A stretch of DNA of 64,000 nt from Flavobacterium limnophilum (lineage in GTDB: Bacteria > Bacteroidota > Bacteroidia > Flavobacteriales > Flavobacteriaceae). Positions within the stretch are counted from its first letter, which is position 1. Each line of letters begins with the position of its first letter. The stretch spans positions 4,030,001-4,094,000 of the forward strand of contig NZ_CP114289.2 of NCBI RefSeq assembly GCF_027111315.2. The letters run 5' to 3'. Positions 54,596 through 62,209 of the stretch are shown in pieces. The position numbers and the translations under genes were made by a program. The notes under the pieces are model-generated. The model was not told the origin of the DNA. It saw only the letters and a list, made by a program, of their open reading frames with translations, and did not search any database.

Positions 54596-55264
54596 ATGGC
54601 AAAATCTACGTTGTTGAAGTCGTCAATAGCTAAAAAAGTGGCTATGGCGCTTTCTGGAATTTTCTTGATTTCGTTTCTGGCATTGCACTTTTTCATTAAT
54701 TTGGTTTCCGTGTTTAGTGCAGATGCTTTCAATGAAATGTCTCACTTTATGGGTTACAATCCTTTAATCCAATTTGTTATGCAGCCAGTATTGGTTGCTG
54801 GAGTTGTTTTTCATTTCATTATGGGATTCGTATTGGAGTTAAAAAACAAAAGCGCAAGACCTGTCGCTTATGTGAAATTTGATGGTGCTGCAAACTCAAC
54901 TTGGGCATCAAGAAACATGATTGTTTCTGGTTTGGTGGTGTTGGCATTCTTGGGATTGCACATGTATGATTTTTGGTGTCAAGAAATGATCTACAAGTAT
55001 GTTGAAGGAAATCCAATCGATGAAACAAGATATTTTCACGAATTGGTGGCTAAATTTGAAAGCCCGGTTCGTACAGGATTGTACAGCGTTGCTTTCGTGT
55101 TGTTGTCAGTTCACCTTTGGCACGGTTTCACTTCTTCTTTGCAATCAATTGGATTCGACAACAAAATCGGGAAGTCATTGCATAAAATATGTTATGCTTT
55201 TGCAATCATAGTTCCTTTTGGATTTATTTTCATTGCATTATTTCATCATTTTATTAATAATTAA
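54596..55264 (+). CDS. sdhC: Succinate dehydrogenase cytochrome b subunit
   Basis: 222 residues from the ATG at 54596; the frame is open to 54500, but the family N-terminus is AKSTLLKSSIAKKVAMALSG. Five hydrophobic helices with histidines for two b-type hemes, for example FLALHFFINLV, VAGVVFHFIMGF, LAFLGLHMYDFW, LSVHLWHGF and the terminal IALFHHFINN. This large single anchor is the type found in Bacteroidota and epsilon-proteobacteria, with no separate SdhD. It passes electrons from SdhB to menaquinone. SdhA starts 13 bases on. Confidence 0.95.
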   Translation: MAKSTLLKSSIAKKVAMALSGIFLISFLALHFFINLVSVFSADAFNEMSHFMGYNPLIQFVMQPVLVAGVVFHFIMGFVLELKNKSARPVAYVKFDGAANSTWASRNMIVSGLVVLAFLGLHMYDFWCQEMIYKYVEGNPIDETRYFHELVAKFESPVRTGLYSVAFVLLSVHLWHGFTSSLQSIGFDNKIGKSLHKICYAFAIIVPFGFIFIALFHHFINN

Positions 55265-55277
55265 TATCAATCTATAA

Positions 55278-57287
55278 ATGAAACTAGATTCTAAAATACC
55301 AGAAGGTCACATTTCACAAAAATGGACTGATTATAAAGACCACTTAAAGTTAGTTGCTCCAAACAACCGACCAAAAATAGATATCATCGTAGTAGGAACT
55401 GGATTGGCTGGAGCTTCGGCAGCAGCATCTTTTGCCGAAATGGGATACAACGTAAAAGCATTTTGTTACCAAGATTCTCCTCGTCGTGCACACTCGATTG
55501 CTGCACAAGGAGGTATCAATGCTGCCAAAAATTATCAAAATGATGGTGATAGTACTTTCCGTTTGTTTTATGACACCATCAAAGGTGGAGATTACAGGGC
55601 ACGTGAAGCAAACGTTCACCGTTTAGCAGAAGTTTCAGGAAATATCATCGACCAATGTGTGGCTCAAGGAGTTCCTTTTGCACGTGATTATGGAGGATAT
55701 TTGGACAACCGTTCTTTTGGGGGAACTCAAGTGCAACGTACATTTTACGCAGCTGGACAAACCGGACAACAATTATTATTAGGAGCTTATTCTTCTTTGT
55801 CAAGACAAATCGGGTTAGGAAAAATTGAAATGTTCAATCGTCACGAAATGTTGGAATTGGTGAAAGTGGACGGAAAAGCTCGTGGAATCATTGCTCGTAA
55901 TTTGATTACAGGAGAATTAGAAAGACATTCTGCTCACGCTGTAATTGTAGCAACTGGAGGATACGGAAACGTTTATTTCCTTTCTACAAACGCAATGGGA
56001 TCGAATGTAACTGCTGGTTGGAAAGTACACAAACAAGGCGCTTTGTTCGCCAATCCTTGTTACGTGCAAATTCACCCAACTTGTATTCCGGTACACGGAA
56101 CCAATCAATCGAAATTGACCTTGATGTCAGAGTCGTTGAGAAACTCAGGACGTATTTGGGTTCCAAAGAAAAAAGAAGATGCAGAAGCGATTCGTGCGGG
56201 TAAAATGAAACCAACACAAATTGCTGAAGAAGATAGAGATTACTACCTAGAAAGAAAATATCCAGCATTTGGAAACCTGGTTCCTCGTGATGTGGCTTCA
56301 AGAGCGGCAAAAGAAGTTTGTGACGCTGGTCACGGAATTGAGGCTAACGATACCAACGAAGGAGTTTATTTGGATTTCTCCACAGAAATTCAATCTAAAG
56401 GAAAACAAACGGCTTACGCCAAAGGAAACCACAATCCTTCTCAAGAAGAAATACTTTCATTAGGGAAAAAATGGTTGGAGGAAAAATACGGTAACTTGTT
56501 TACCATGTACCAAAAAATTACGGATGAGAATCCTTATGAAACCCCAATGAAAATCTATCCTGCTGTTCACTACACCATGGGTGGTGTTTGGGTTGATTAT
56601 AACTTGCAATCTACTATTCCAGGTTGTTTCGTTGCAGGAGAAGCGAATTTCTCTGACCACGGAGCGAACCGTTTGGGAGCTTCTGCTTTGATGCAAGGTT
56701 TGGCTGACGGTTATTTCGTATTGCCTTATACTGTTTCAGATTATTTGGCTGATGATATTCGTACTGGAAAAATCTCTACTGATTTGCCGGAATTTGCTGC
56801 TGCCGAAAAGAGCGTAAAAGATTCAATCGATAAATTCTTAAACAATAACGGAACAAAAACGGTGGATCATTTCCACAAACGTTTAGGTTTGATTATGTGG
56901 AATAAAGTAGGAATGGGTCGTAATGAGAAAGGCTTAACAGAAGCCATTTCGGAAATTGCTGCTTTAAAAGAAGAATTCTACAAAGACGTTTATGTTCCGG
57001 GTAGTGCCGACGAATTGAATCCAGAATTGGAGAAAGTACTTCGTGTTGCCGATTTTATCGAATTAGGACAATTAATGGCCATCGACGGATTGCAACGTAA
57101 AGAATCTTGTGGAGGTCACTTCCGTGAAGAATATCAAGATGCCGAAGGAGAAACCCTTCGTGATGACGAAAACTTCAAATTTGTGGGTGCTTGGGAATAC
57201 AAAGGAGACGACATCAACACTGAAGAACTTCACAAGGAAGAATTGAAATACGAGTTTATCAAAATAGCCGCAAGAAACTATAAGTAA
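55278..57287 (+). CDS. sdhA: Succinate dehydrogenase flavoprotein subunit
   Basis: 669 residues. FAD-binding [20 protein letters not shown], the flavin-linking His in [18 protein letters not shown], then [20 protein letters not shown], active-site HPTCIPVHG and [13 protein letters not shown], and [20 protein letters not shown]. Oxidises succinate to fumarate on the cytoplasmic side. Normal length for this Bacteroidota type (longer than the E. coli 588 residues). The next gene is not sdhB but a four-helix-bundle protein, leaving 448 bases to sdhB, against 13 to sdhC. Confidence 0.98.
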   Translation: MKLDSKIPEGHISQKWTDYKDHLKLVAPNNRPKIDIIVVGTGLAGASAAASFAEMGYNVKAFCYQDSPRRAHSIAAQGGINAAKNYQNDGDSTFRLFYDTIKGGDYRAREANVHRLAEVSGNIIDQCVAQGVPFARDYGGYLDNRSFGGTQVQRTFYAAGQTGQQLLLGAYSSLSRQIGLGKIEMFNRHEMLELVKVDGKARGIIARNLITGELERHSAHAVIVATGGYGNVYFLSTNAMGSNVTAGWKVHKQGALFANPCYVQIHPTCIPVHGTNQSKLTLMSESLRNSGRIWVPKKKEDAEAIRAGKMKPTQIAEEDRDYYLERKYPAFGNLVPRDVASRAAKEVCDAGHGIEANDTNEGVYLDFSTEIQSKGKQTAYAKGNHNPSQEEILSLGKKWLEEKYGNLFTMYQKITDENPYETPMKIYPAVHYTMGGVWVDYNLQSTIPGCFVAGEANFSDHGANRLGASALMQGLADGYFVLPYTVSDYLADDIRTGKISTDLPEFAAAEKSVKDSIDKFLNNNGTKTVDHFHKRLGLIMWNKVGMGRNEKGLTEAISEIAALKEEFYKDVYVPGSADELNPELEKVLRVADFIELGQLMAIDGLQRKESCGGHFREEYQDAEGETLRDDENFKFVGAWEYKGDDINTEELHKEELKYEFIKIAARNYK

Positions 57288-57723
57288 TTAGGCATTAGCC
57301 AAAAGGCAATAGTTATGGGGGAGATAAAATCGTATAAAGATTTATTGATTTGGCAGAAAGGAATTGATATTGTCTGTATGACTTATAAATTAGTTTCTAG
57401 TTTTCCAAAAGATGAATTATACGCTTTGTCAAGCCAAATAAAAAGAAGTTCAGTGTCAGTTCCTTCAAATATTGCTGAAGGATATGGAAGACAATCAATT
57501 CAAAGTTATATTCAATTTATCAAAATAGCTCGAGGTTCTTTGTGTGAATTAGAAACACAATTATTAGTGGCAAGTAAATTGGATTTTATTAATGATGAAA
57601 AATTGTTTTTAGAGTTATCAAATCAGATTACAGAAGAAAGCAAAATGATTAATTCCTTTATAAATAAATTAGAGTCAAGTAAACAATAGTTACTAATGCC
57701 TTTTGTCTTATGGCTTTTGGCTA
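57288..57723 (+). mobile_element. Four-helix-bundle (IVS/S23-type) element with terminal inverted repeats
   Basis: Left end 57288-57313 begins TTAGGCATTAGCCAAAAGGC and starts one base after the sdhA stop. The right end (57693-57715, CTAATGCCTTTTGTCTTATG...) is an inverted, slightly diverged copy (about 19 of 23 bases), followed by a further TTTTGGCTAA. The enclosed ORF is a 124-residue four-helix-bundle protein. The element divides sdhA from sdhB without cutting either. Confidence 0.75.
57315..57689 (+). CDS. Four-helix-bundle protein (23S rRNA IVS-encoded / bAvd-like family)
   Basis: 124 residues, starting right behind the 26-bp repeat. Matches the S23/IVP family: SYKDLLIWQKGIDIVCMTYK (helix 1), FPKDELYALSSQIKRSSVSV and PSNIAEGYGRQS (the family signature, helix 2 and turn), SYIQFIKIARGSLCELETQL (helix 3), LELSNQITEESKMINSFINK (helix 4). 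These small pentameric proteins are encoded in intervening sequences of 23S rRNA genes and scattered elsewhere; Avd of diversity-generating retroelements is a relative, and binds nucleic acid. No reverse transcriptase or variable repeat is nearby, so this is not such a retroelement. Biochemical role unknown. Confidence 0.9.
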   Translation: MGEIKSYKDLLIWQKGIDIVCMTYKLVSSFPKDELYALSSQIKRSSVSVPSNIAEGYGRQSIQSYIQFIKIARGSLCELETQLLVASKLDFINDEKLFLELSNQITEESKMINSFINKLESSKQ

Positions 57724-57735
57724 AAAATAAAAATT

Positions 57736-58497
57736 ATGAGCGCAGCAAAAAATATCAATATAACCCTTAACATTTGGCGTCAAAAAAATGCCAAAGAAAA
57801 AGGGAAAATGGAAACATACAAATTGAACGATGTTTCTACAGCCAGTTCATTTCTGGAAATGTTGGACCAATTGAACGAACAATTAGTTAACGAAAGAAAA
57901 GAACCAATTGCATTTGACCACGATTGTCGCGAAGGAATTTGCGGTATGTGTTCTTTGTATATCAATGGACGTGCACACGGACCAGATACAGGAATCACAA
58001 CATGTCAATTGCATATGAGAATGTTTAATGACGGAGATACAATTGTTATTGAACCTTGGCGAAGTGCAGCTTTTCCAGTAATCAAAGATTTAATTGTTGA
58101 CAGAACTGCCTTTGAAAGAATTCAACAAGCGGGAGGATTTGTTTCGGTTAATACTTCTGGAAATACCATCGATGCCAACACCATTTTAGTACCTAAAGAC
58201 GATGCCGACAAAGCATTTGAAGCAGCAGCTTGTATTGGTTGTGGAGCTTGTGTGGCTACTTGTAAAAACGGTTCAGCAATGTTATTTGTTGGAGCAAAAG
58301 TATCTCAATATGCTTTATTGCCACAAGGAAAAGTAGAAGCCACAAACCGTGTTTTGAATATGGTACGTCAAATGGACGAAGAAGGTTTTGGTAACTGTAC
58401 CAATACTGGGGCTTGTGAAGTAGAGTGTCCAAAAGGAATTTCTTTGGAAAATATCGCTCGCATGAACAGAGAATATTTTTCAGCAAGTTTGAAATAA
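57736..58497 (+). CDS. sdhB: Succinate dehydrogenase iron-sulfur subunit
   Basis: 253 residues from the ATG at 57736; the frame is open to 57703 inside the mobile element's right end. The [2Fe-2S] cluster Cys lie in [20 protein letters not shown] and the following TTCQLHM; the [4Fe-4S] and [3Fe-4S] Cys in [19 protein letters not shown] and [15 protein letters not shown]. Carries electrons from FAD to the heme subunit. Because the insertion moves its start 448 bases from sdhA, expression may rely on read-through of the insertion or a promoter within it. Confidence 0.97.
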   Translation: MSAAKNINITLNIWRQKNAKEKGKMETYKLNDVSTASSFLEMLDQLNEQLVNERKEPIAFDHDCREGICGMCSLYINGRAHGPDTGITTCQLHMRMFNDGDTIVIEPWRSAAFPVIKDLIVDRTAFERIQQAGGFVSVNTSGNTIDANTILVPKDDADKAFEAAACIGCGACVATCKNGSAMLFVGAKVSQYALLPQGKVEATNRVLNMVRQMDEEGFGNCTNTGACEVECPKGISLENIARMNREYFSASLK

Positions 58498-58504
58498 TAG
58501 CTTT

Positions 58505-58530
58505 TTAGGCATTAGCCAAAAGGCAATAGT
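58505..58530 (+). repeat. Third, identical 26-bp copy of the element end repeat
   Basis: All 26 bases equal those at 57288-57313, in the same direction, seven bases after the sdhB stop. It has no ORF behind it; the sdh terminator starts at 58531. It may be a remnant of an earlier insertion or a recognition site. Confidence 0.8.
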
Positions 58531-58568
58531 AAAAACGCATTCATTGATTTGGATGCGTTTTTTTTTGC
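58531..58568 (+). terminator. Terminator of the sdh operon
   Basis: AAAAACGCAT / ATGCGTTTTT with a 12-base loop and a long T run. Confidence 0.88.
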
Positions 58569-58580
58569 TTCAATCCAAAA

Positions 58581-58610
58581 CTTAATTTTCTTAATCTCTT
58601 AATGGTTTAA
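58581..58610. repeat. Diverged copy of the 27-bp inverted-repeat arm
   Basis: CTTAATTTTCTTAATCTC then TTAATGGTTTAAA resembles the right arm at 8043-8075, without a facing left arm. Part of the same dispersed repeat family. Confidence 0.5.
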
Positions 58611-58633
58611 AAAATTTAAATTAATTTTATACT

Positions 58634-59401
58634 ATGAAAATCGCCCTTCTCCAATCGTCTTTATTCTGGGAAAACCCCAAAGTCAACCGAAACTATTTCG
58701 AGGAAAAAATCAATACCGTTACTGAAAAAATTGATTTGATTGTATTGCCGGAAATGTTCTCGACGGGTTTCACGATGAATGCAGAGGCTGTTTTCGAAAC
58801 AATGGACGGCGAAACTATTCAATGGTTGCAATCTTTGGCGAAAGCCAAAAACAGCGCGATTACGGGAAGTTTGGTCATCAAGGAAAATGGCAATTTTTAC
58901 AACCGATTGGTGTTTGTTTTTCCGTCAGGCGAAATCCAATTTTATGACAAAAGACATTTGTTTACCTTGGCTGGCGAAGACAAAGTTTATACTGCCGGAA
59001 AGGAAAAATTGATTGTGGAATATAAAGGTTGGAAAATTTGTCCGCTAGTTTGTTATGATTTGCGTTTTCCGGTTTTTGCCCGAAATGTAGAGGATTATGA
59101 TGTTTTGATTTACGTTGCCAATTGGCCAAAAGCAAGAATTCAGGCTTGGGATATTTTGCTCAAAGCCCGTTCGGTCGAAAATTTGTGCTATACGATTGGC
59201 GTGAACAGAACTGGTTTTGACAGCAACAATTTAGAATATAATGGGCATTCGCAAGCAGTTGATTTTCTTGGAAATTATGCTCTGGAACCACAAGAAACCG
59301 AAGGTGTTTTCATCGTGGAATTAAACAAGGAACAATTGCTTGAAACCAGAAAAAAACTCGGATTTCTTGGAGACAGAGATTATTTTGAATTAAAACCCTG
59401 A
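58634..59401 (+). CDS. Nitrilase-superfamily amidase (omega-amidase / YafV-like)
   Basis: 255 residues with the Glu-Lys-Cys catalytic triad: Glu in DLIVLPEMFSTGFTM near residue 42, Lys in FYDKRHLFTLAGED near 107, Cys in WKICPLVCYDLRFPVFAR near 140. This pattern with M-F-S-T-G-F fits the YafV/omega-amidase branch, which hydrolyses alpha-ketoglutaramate and related omega-amides in the methionine salvage or glutamine transaminase route. The final substrate is inferred. Overlaps the end of the convergent lipoprotein gene by 12 bases. Confidence 0.88.
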   Translation: MKIALLQSSLFWENPKVNRNYFEEKINTVTEKIDLIVLPEMFSTGFTMNAEAVFETMDGETIQWLQSLAKAKNSAITGSLVIKENGNFYNRLVFVFPSGEIQFYDKRHLFTLAGEDKVYTAGKEKLIVEYKGWKICPLVCYDLRFPVFARNVEDYDVLIYVANWPKARIQAWDILLKARSVENLCYTIGVNRTGFDSNNLEYNGHSQAVDFLGNYALEPQETEGVFIVELNKEQLLETRKKLGFLGDRDYFELKP

Positions 59402-61048
59402 TTTAATGGGCTTCTTTTTATCTTCTTTCTTTTTGGGTTCCGGCGTGTAGGGAATACTCAAGTCAAAAACCTGTTCCACGTCCCAATTCGCGCGAACATC
59501 TATTCCTTTCGAAAAATAAATGACTTCCTCGGCTTGGCGTTTCTCTAGATAATTCCCTGGATCCCATTCTTGGTTTTTGTTGTCGTCATAAATTGCCCGA
59601 AGCCAAAACACGGCAGGTTCGACCAAATTAAATTCAACTTTGGAGCTGCTTTCGGTATATTGGGTGGCGAGAACATCGCCTTTTTCGTTGGTCAGTTCAA
59701 CAATTACGGGAAAGTGTTTTACGTTTTGTAAACTCACCTTGAGATTGCCATAATCAGTTAAATCTCTTGTCGATAAATTAAAAGCCAAAGTATCATTGGA
59801 TTGTCCTAAATAATCGGTCATTGCGCCCGGCATAATTTGGAAAGTATATTTTTCCAGAGGTTCTTTCTTGAAATCAAAAAACAATTGCTGGTTGAATTCG
59901 TCATATTCCGTTTTAAAAGCTACCGCAACAGAATCTTTATTAATCAGTTTCATTTTTGAATTGTCGAATTTTTCCAATGGAGTGTTGCTCGTCAAAGCAA
60001 ATCGTTCCTTCAAGTTTAAGTTGCCCGACTGGACAGCAGTTATGTTCACACTGTCTTTTTTCTGCGCTTTAATCTTAAAATTAAAGTTTCCTTTATATTT
60101 GTCTTTGGTCACGGCCATAGACAACGAATCTACTTTCAAGGGTTTGTACCACACTTGAAGGGAATCTTTTTTTGGAAATTTGGTAATGATGGTTGATAAT
60201 TCGGTTTCTCCGTTTTTGAGCGTAATTTTCGAATCCTTAGATTTTCCTTCATAAGGAAGGATTAATCTGTTTCCGGAGGCCTGATAAGGTCTGGAGGCCT
60301 TGAAAGGCAGTGTTTCTTTGAACAATTTCAATTCATAAATCGTGTCGCCAGGAATGCTGATAAATTCCTTGTGAAACCCGATTTTGTCCTTTTTGGGATT
60401 GAATTTATTATTGGAGCCATAGTCTTTCATCGCCACCAAAAGATATTTTCCAGCCTTCAAATTCTCCAATTTAAAAGTTTTCAAACTGTCCAAGGTATTG
60501 GTAATATATCTCGGGGCTTCATTGTAAACCACGGAATCTTTAAAGTTTTCATTTACATCATAAAGCATTACCGAAACAAACGATTCCACTTCCTTGTTGT
60601 AAGCATCTTTCACCGTTCCGCCAATTGACAAAGAATCGATAAATGCGCCAGTCGAAAACACATATTTGAACTGGTTGTATGGATTTCCCTCATTGTTGTC
60701 TTCAATACTTTGGCCAAAATTAAAGCTGTAAGTCGTGTTGGGTTGAAGCGTGTCCAGTATTTTTATGTTGATATACTTGCTGACAGAAGTAGGCGTAATC
60801 AAGGGTTCATATTTCATTGGCGGCGAAATGATCAATTGCTTGTTCAGGTCTTTCAACTTGATGTATTCGTCAAAAGTCAATTTGATTTCGTTGGTTTTAA
60901 AATTGGTGCTGAAGTTTTTTGGAAAACTCATTTTCAAGACCGGAGCAAGGGTGTCTTTCAAACCGCCAGTGATGCTGCCTCTTTTGGCGCAACTTGCCAT
61001 TAACAAAACCAATAGAAACAGAATATATTTAAAGTTGTTTTTCAACAT
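59390..61048 (-). CDS. Ig-like domain lipoprotein (SbsA Ig-like N-terminus)
   Basis: 552 residues from the ATG at 61048, which puts a lipoprotein signal (FKYILFLLVLLMASC) at the start; the frame is open to 61348 but that overlaps the divergent gene and is unlikely. After the lipobox Cys comes RGSITGGLKDTLAPVLKMSF, the pattern of Ig-like proteins in Bacteroidota (G-G-P/L-K-D-T-x-P), then an SbsA-type Ig domain (NEIKLTFDEYIKLKDLNKQL), and repeats of beta sandwich to a lysine-rich tail (PEPKKKEDKKKPIKSGF). The role is unknown; surface or periplasmic anchoring is likely. Divergent from the gene at 61205. Confidence 0.85.
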   Translation of the reverse strand: MLKNNFKYILFLLVLLMASCAKRGSITGGLKDTLAPVLKMSFPKNFSTNFKTNEIKLTFDEYIKLKDLNKQLIISPPMKYEPLITPTSVSKYINIKILDTLQPNTTYSFNFGQSIEDNNEGNPYNQFKYVFSTGAFIDSLSIGGTVKDAYNKEVESFVSVMLYDVNENFKDSVVYNEAPRYITNTLDSLKTFKLENLKAGKYLLVAMKDYGSNNKFNPKKDKIGFHKEFISIPGDTIYELKLFKETLPFKASRPYQASGNRLILPYEGKSKDSKITLKNGETELSTIITKFPKKDSLQVWYKPLKVDSLSMAVTKDKYKGNFNFKIKAQKKDSVNITAVQSGNLNLKERFALTSNTPLEKFDNSKMKLINKDSVAVAFKTEYDEFNQQLFFDFKKEPLEKYTFQIMPGAMTDYLGQSNDTLAFNLSTRDLTDYGNLKVSLQNVKHFPVIVELTNEKGDVLATQYTESSSKVEFNLVEPAVFWLRAIYDDNKNQEWDPGNYLEKRQAEEVIYFSKGIDVRANWDVEQVFDLSIPYTPEPKKKEDKKKPIKSGF

Positions 61049-61149
61049 AAGGAATCGATATTTAGAAGCTACAAAATAACAATTATATTCGCTGTAAATG
61101 AAATGTTTTAAATTTTTATTGGGAGTTAATCCCTTTCGGATAAAAAAGA

Positions 61150-61178
61150 TTGGAATTTGAGAAAAATCCTTACTTTTG
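61150..61178 (+). promoter_or_regulatory. Promoter of the unknown lipoprotein gene pair
   Basis: TTG at 61150-61152, 18-base spacer, TACTTTTG at 61171-61178; start codon TTG at 61205. Confidence 0.55.
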
Positions 61179-61204
61179 AAAGTAAATAGTGATCTCTCAT
61201 TTTC

Positions 61205-62209
61205 TTGAAAAATAGTTTCTTTTTTTGCGTTTTGCTTTTGTTGTTGACGGCTTGTCATCAGCAGGAGCGACCAATGATTTCTTTTTATTATTGGAAAACC
61301 ATTTTCAAATTGTCGCCATTGGAGAAAAGTACGCTGAAAGATAACCAAGTAAAAAAACTCTATATTCGGTATTTTGACATTGATTGGAATGCAAAATCGA
61401 ACAATCCGTTTCCACAGAGTCCCATCCGTTTTGAGGAAAATCCCAAAGATTTTACAATCGTTCCTGTGGTTTACATCAAGAACAAAGTGTTACTAAATCA
61501 AAATATTGACGTTTTGGATTTGGCTCAAAAAACCAATGATTTTATTCAACAAATCAATACCAAAAGTCAGGTTTCTTGTCAAGAAATACAAATCGATTGC
61601 GACTGGACATTAGCAAGTCGGGATAATTATTTGAAATTTATCGACTATTTTAAGAAAATTTCGGGCAAAAAATTATCAGCTACCATTCGATTGCATCAGA
61701 TCAAATACTTCAAAAAGACCAAAATTCCCAATGTGGACAAAGGTGTTCTAATGTATTACAATATGGGGAAAATTGCGCCTGATTCGCTGAATTCCATTTA
61801 TGACAGAAATATAGCTAATCGTTATTTGGAGAGTTTAAAAAAATATCCTTTGTCTATAAATATTGCTTTGCCTATCTATTCGTGGGCAGTTCATATCCGT
61901 GATGGAAAAGTTATTGGCTTAAAAAACAAAATCGATGTTGCGAGTTTTAAAAAGGACACTAATTTTATTCTCACAAATCAAAAAGAATTAAAAGTAAAAG
62001 CATCCAATTACAAAAACGGAACATTTTACAGGAAAGGTGATTTGTTAAAATTAGAAGCTATTAGTAAAAATGATTTGCTAGAAATGGCAAACGATTTAGA
62101 AGAGAATACAGCAACAATGCCTGCCGAAATTATTTTTTACGATTTAGATGAATTCAATATAAAAAAATATGAAAAAGACCTTTTTGAACAAGTTATTGCT
62201 CGGTTTTAG
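61205..62209 (+). CDS. Hypothetical lipoprotein
   Basis: 334 residues beginning with a TTG and a lipoprotein signal (SFFFCVLLLLLTAC). The mature protein has alternating strand and helix elements, for example KKLYIRYFDIDWNAKSNNPF, FTIVPVVYIKN, CQEIQIDCDWTLASRDNYLK, KKLSATIRLHQIKYFKK, GVLMYYNMGKIAPDSLNS and SINIALPIYSWAVH. This order suggests a TIM-barrel-like fold resembling glycoside hydrolases of unknown class, but I cannot name catalytic residues. Only Bacteroidota homologues come to mind. Its stop lies 41 bases inside the next gene, so the two are translationally coupled. Confidence 0.65.
   Translation: MKNSFFFCVLLLLLTACHQQERPMISFYYWKTIFKLSPLEKSTLKDNQVKKLYIRYFDIDWNAKSNNPFPQSPIRFEENPKDFTIVPVVYIKNKVLLNQNIDVLDLAQKTNDFIQQINTKSQVSCQEIQIDCDWTLASRDNYLKFIDYFKKISGKKLSATIRLHQIKYFKKTKIPNVDKGVLMYYNMGKIAPDSLNSIYDRNIANRYLESLKKYPLSINIALPIYSWAVHIRDGKVIGLKNKIDVASFKKDTNFILTNQKELKVKASNYKNGTFYRKGDLLKLEAISKNDLLEMANDLEENTATMPAEIIFYDLDEFNIKKYEKDLFEQVIARF

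Noticed and set aside
57315..57689. Four-helix-bundle gene as the Avd of a diversity-generating retroelement
   Set aside because: No reverse transcriptase, template repeat or variable repeat lies nearby; flanking genes are sdhA and sdhB.
60000..61348. Longer start of the Ig-like lipoprotein at 61348
   Set aside because: It would hide the lipoprotein signal in the middle of the protein and overlap the divergent gene; the ATG at 61048 gives a clean lipobox.
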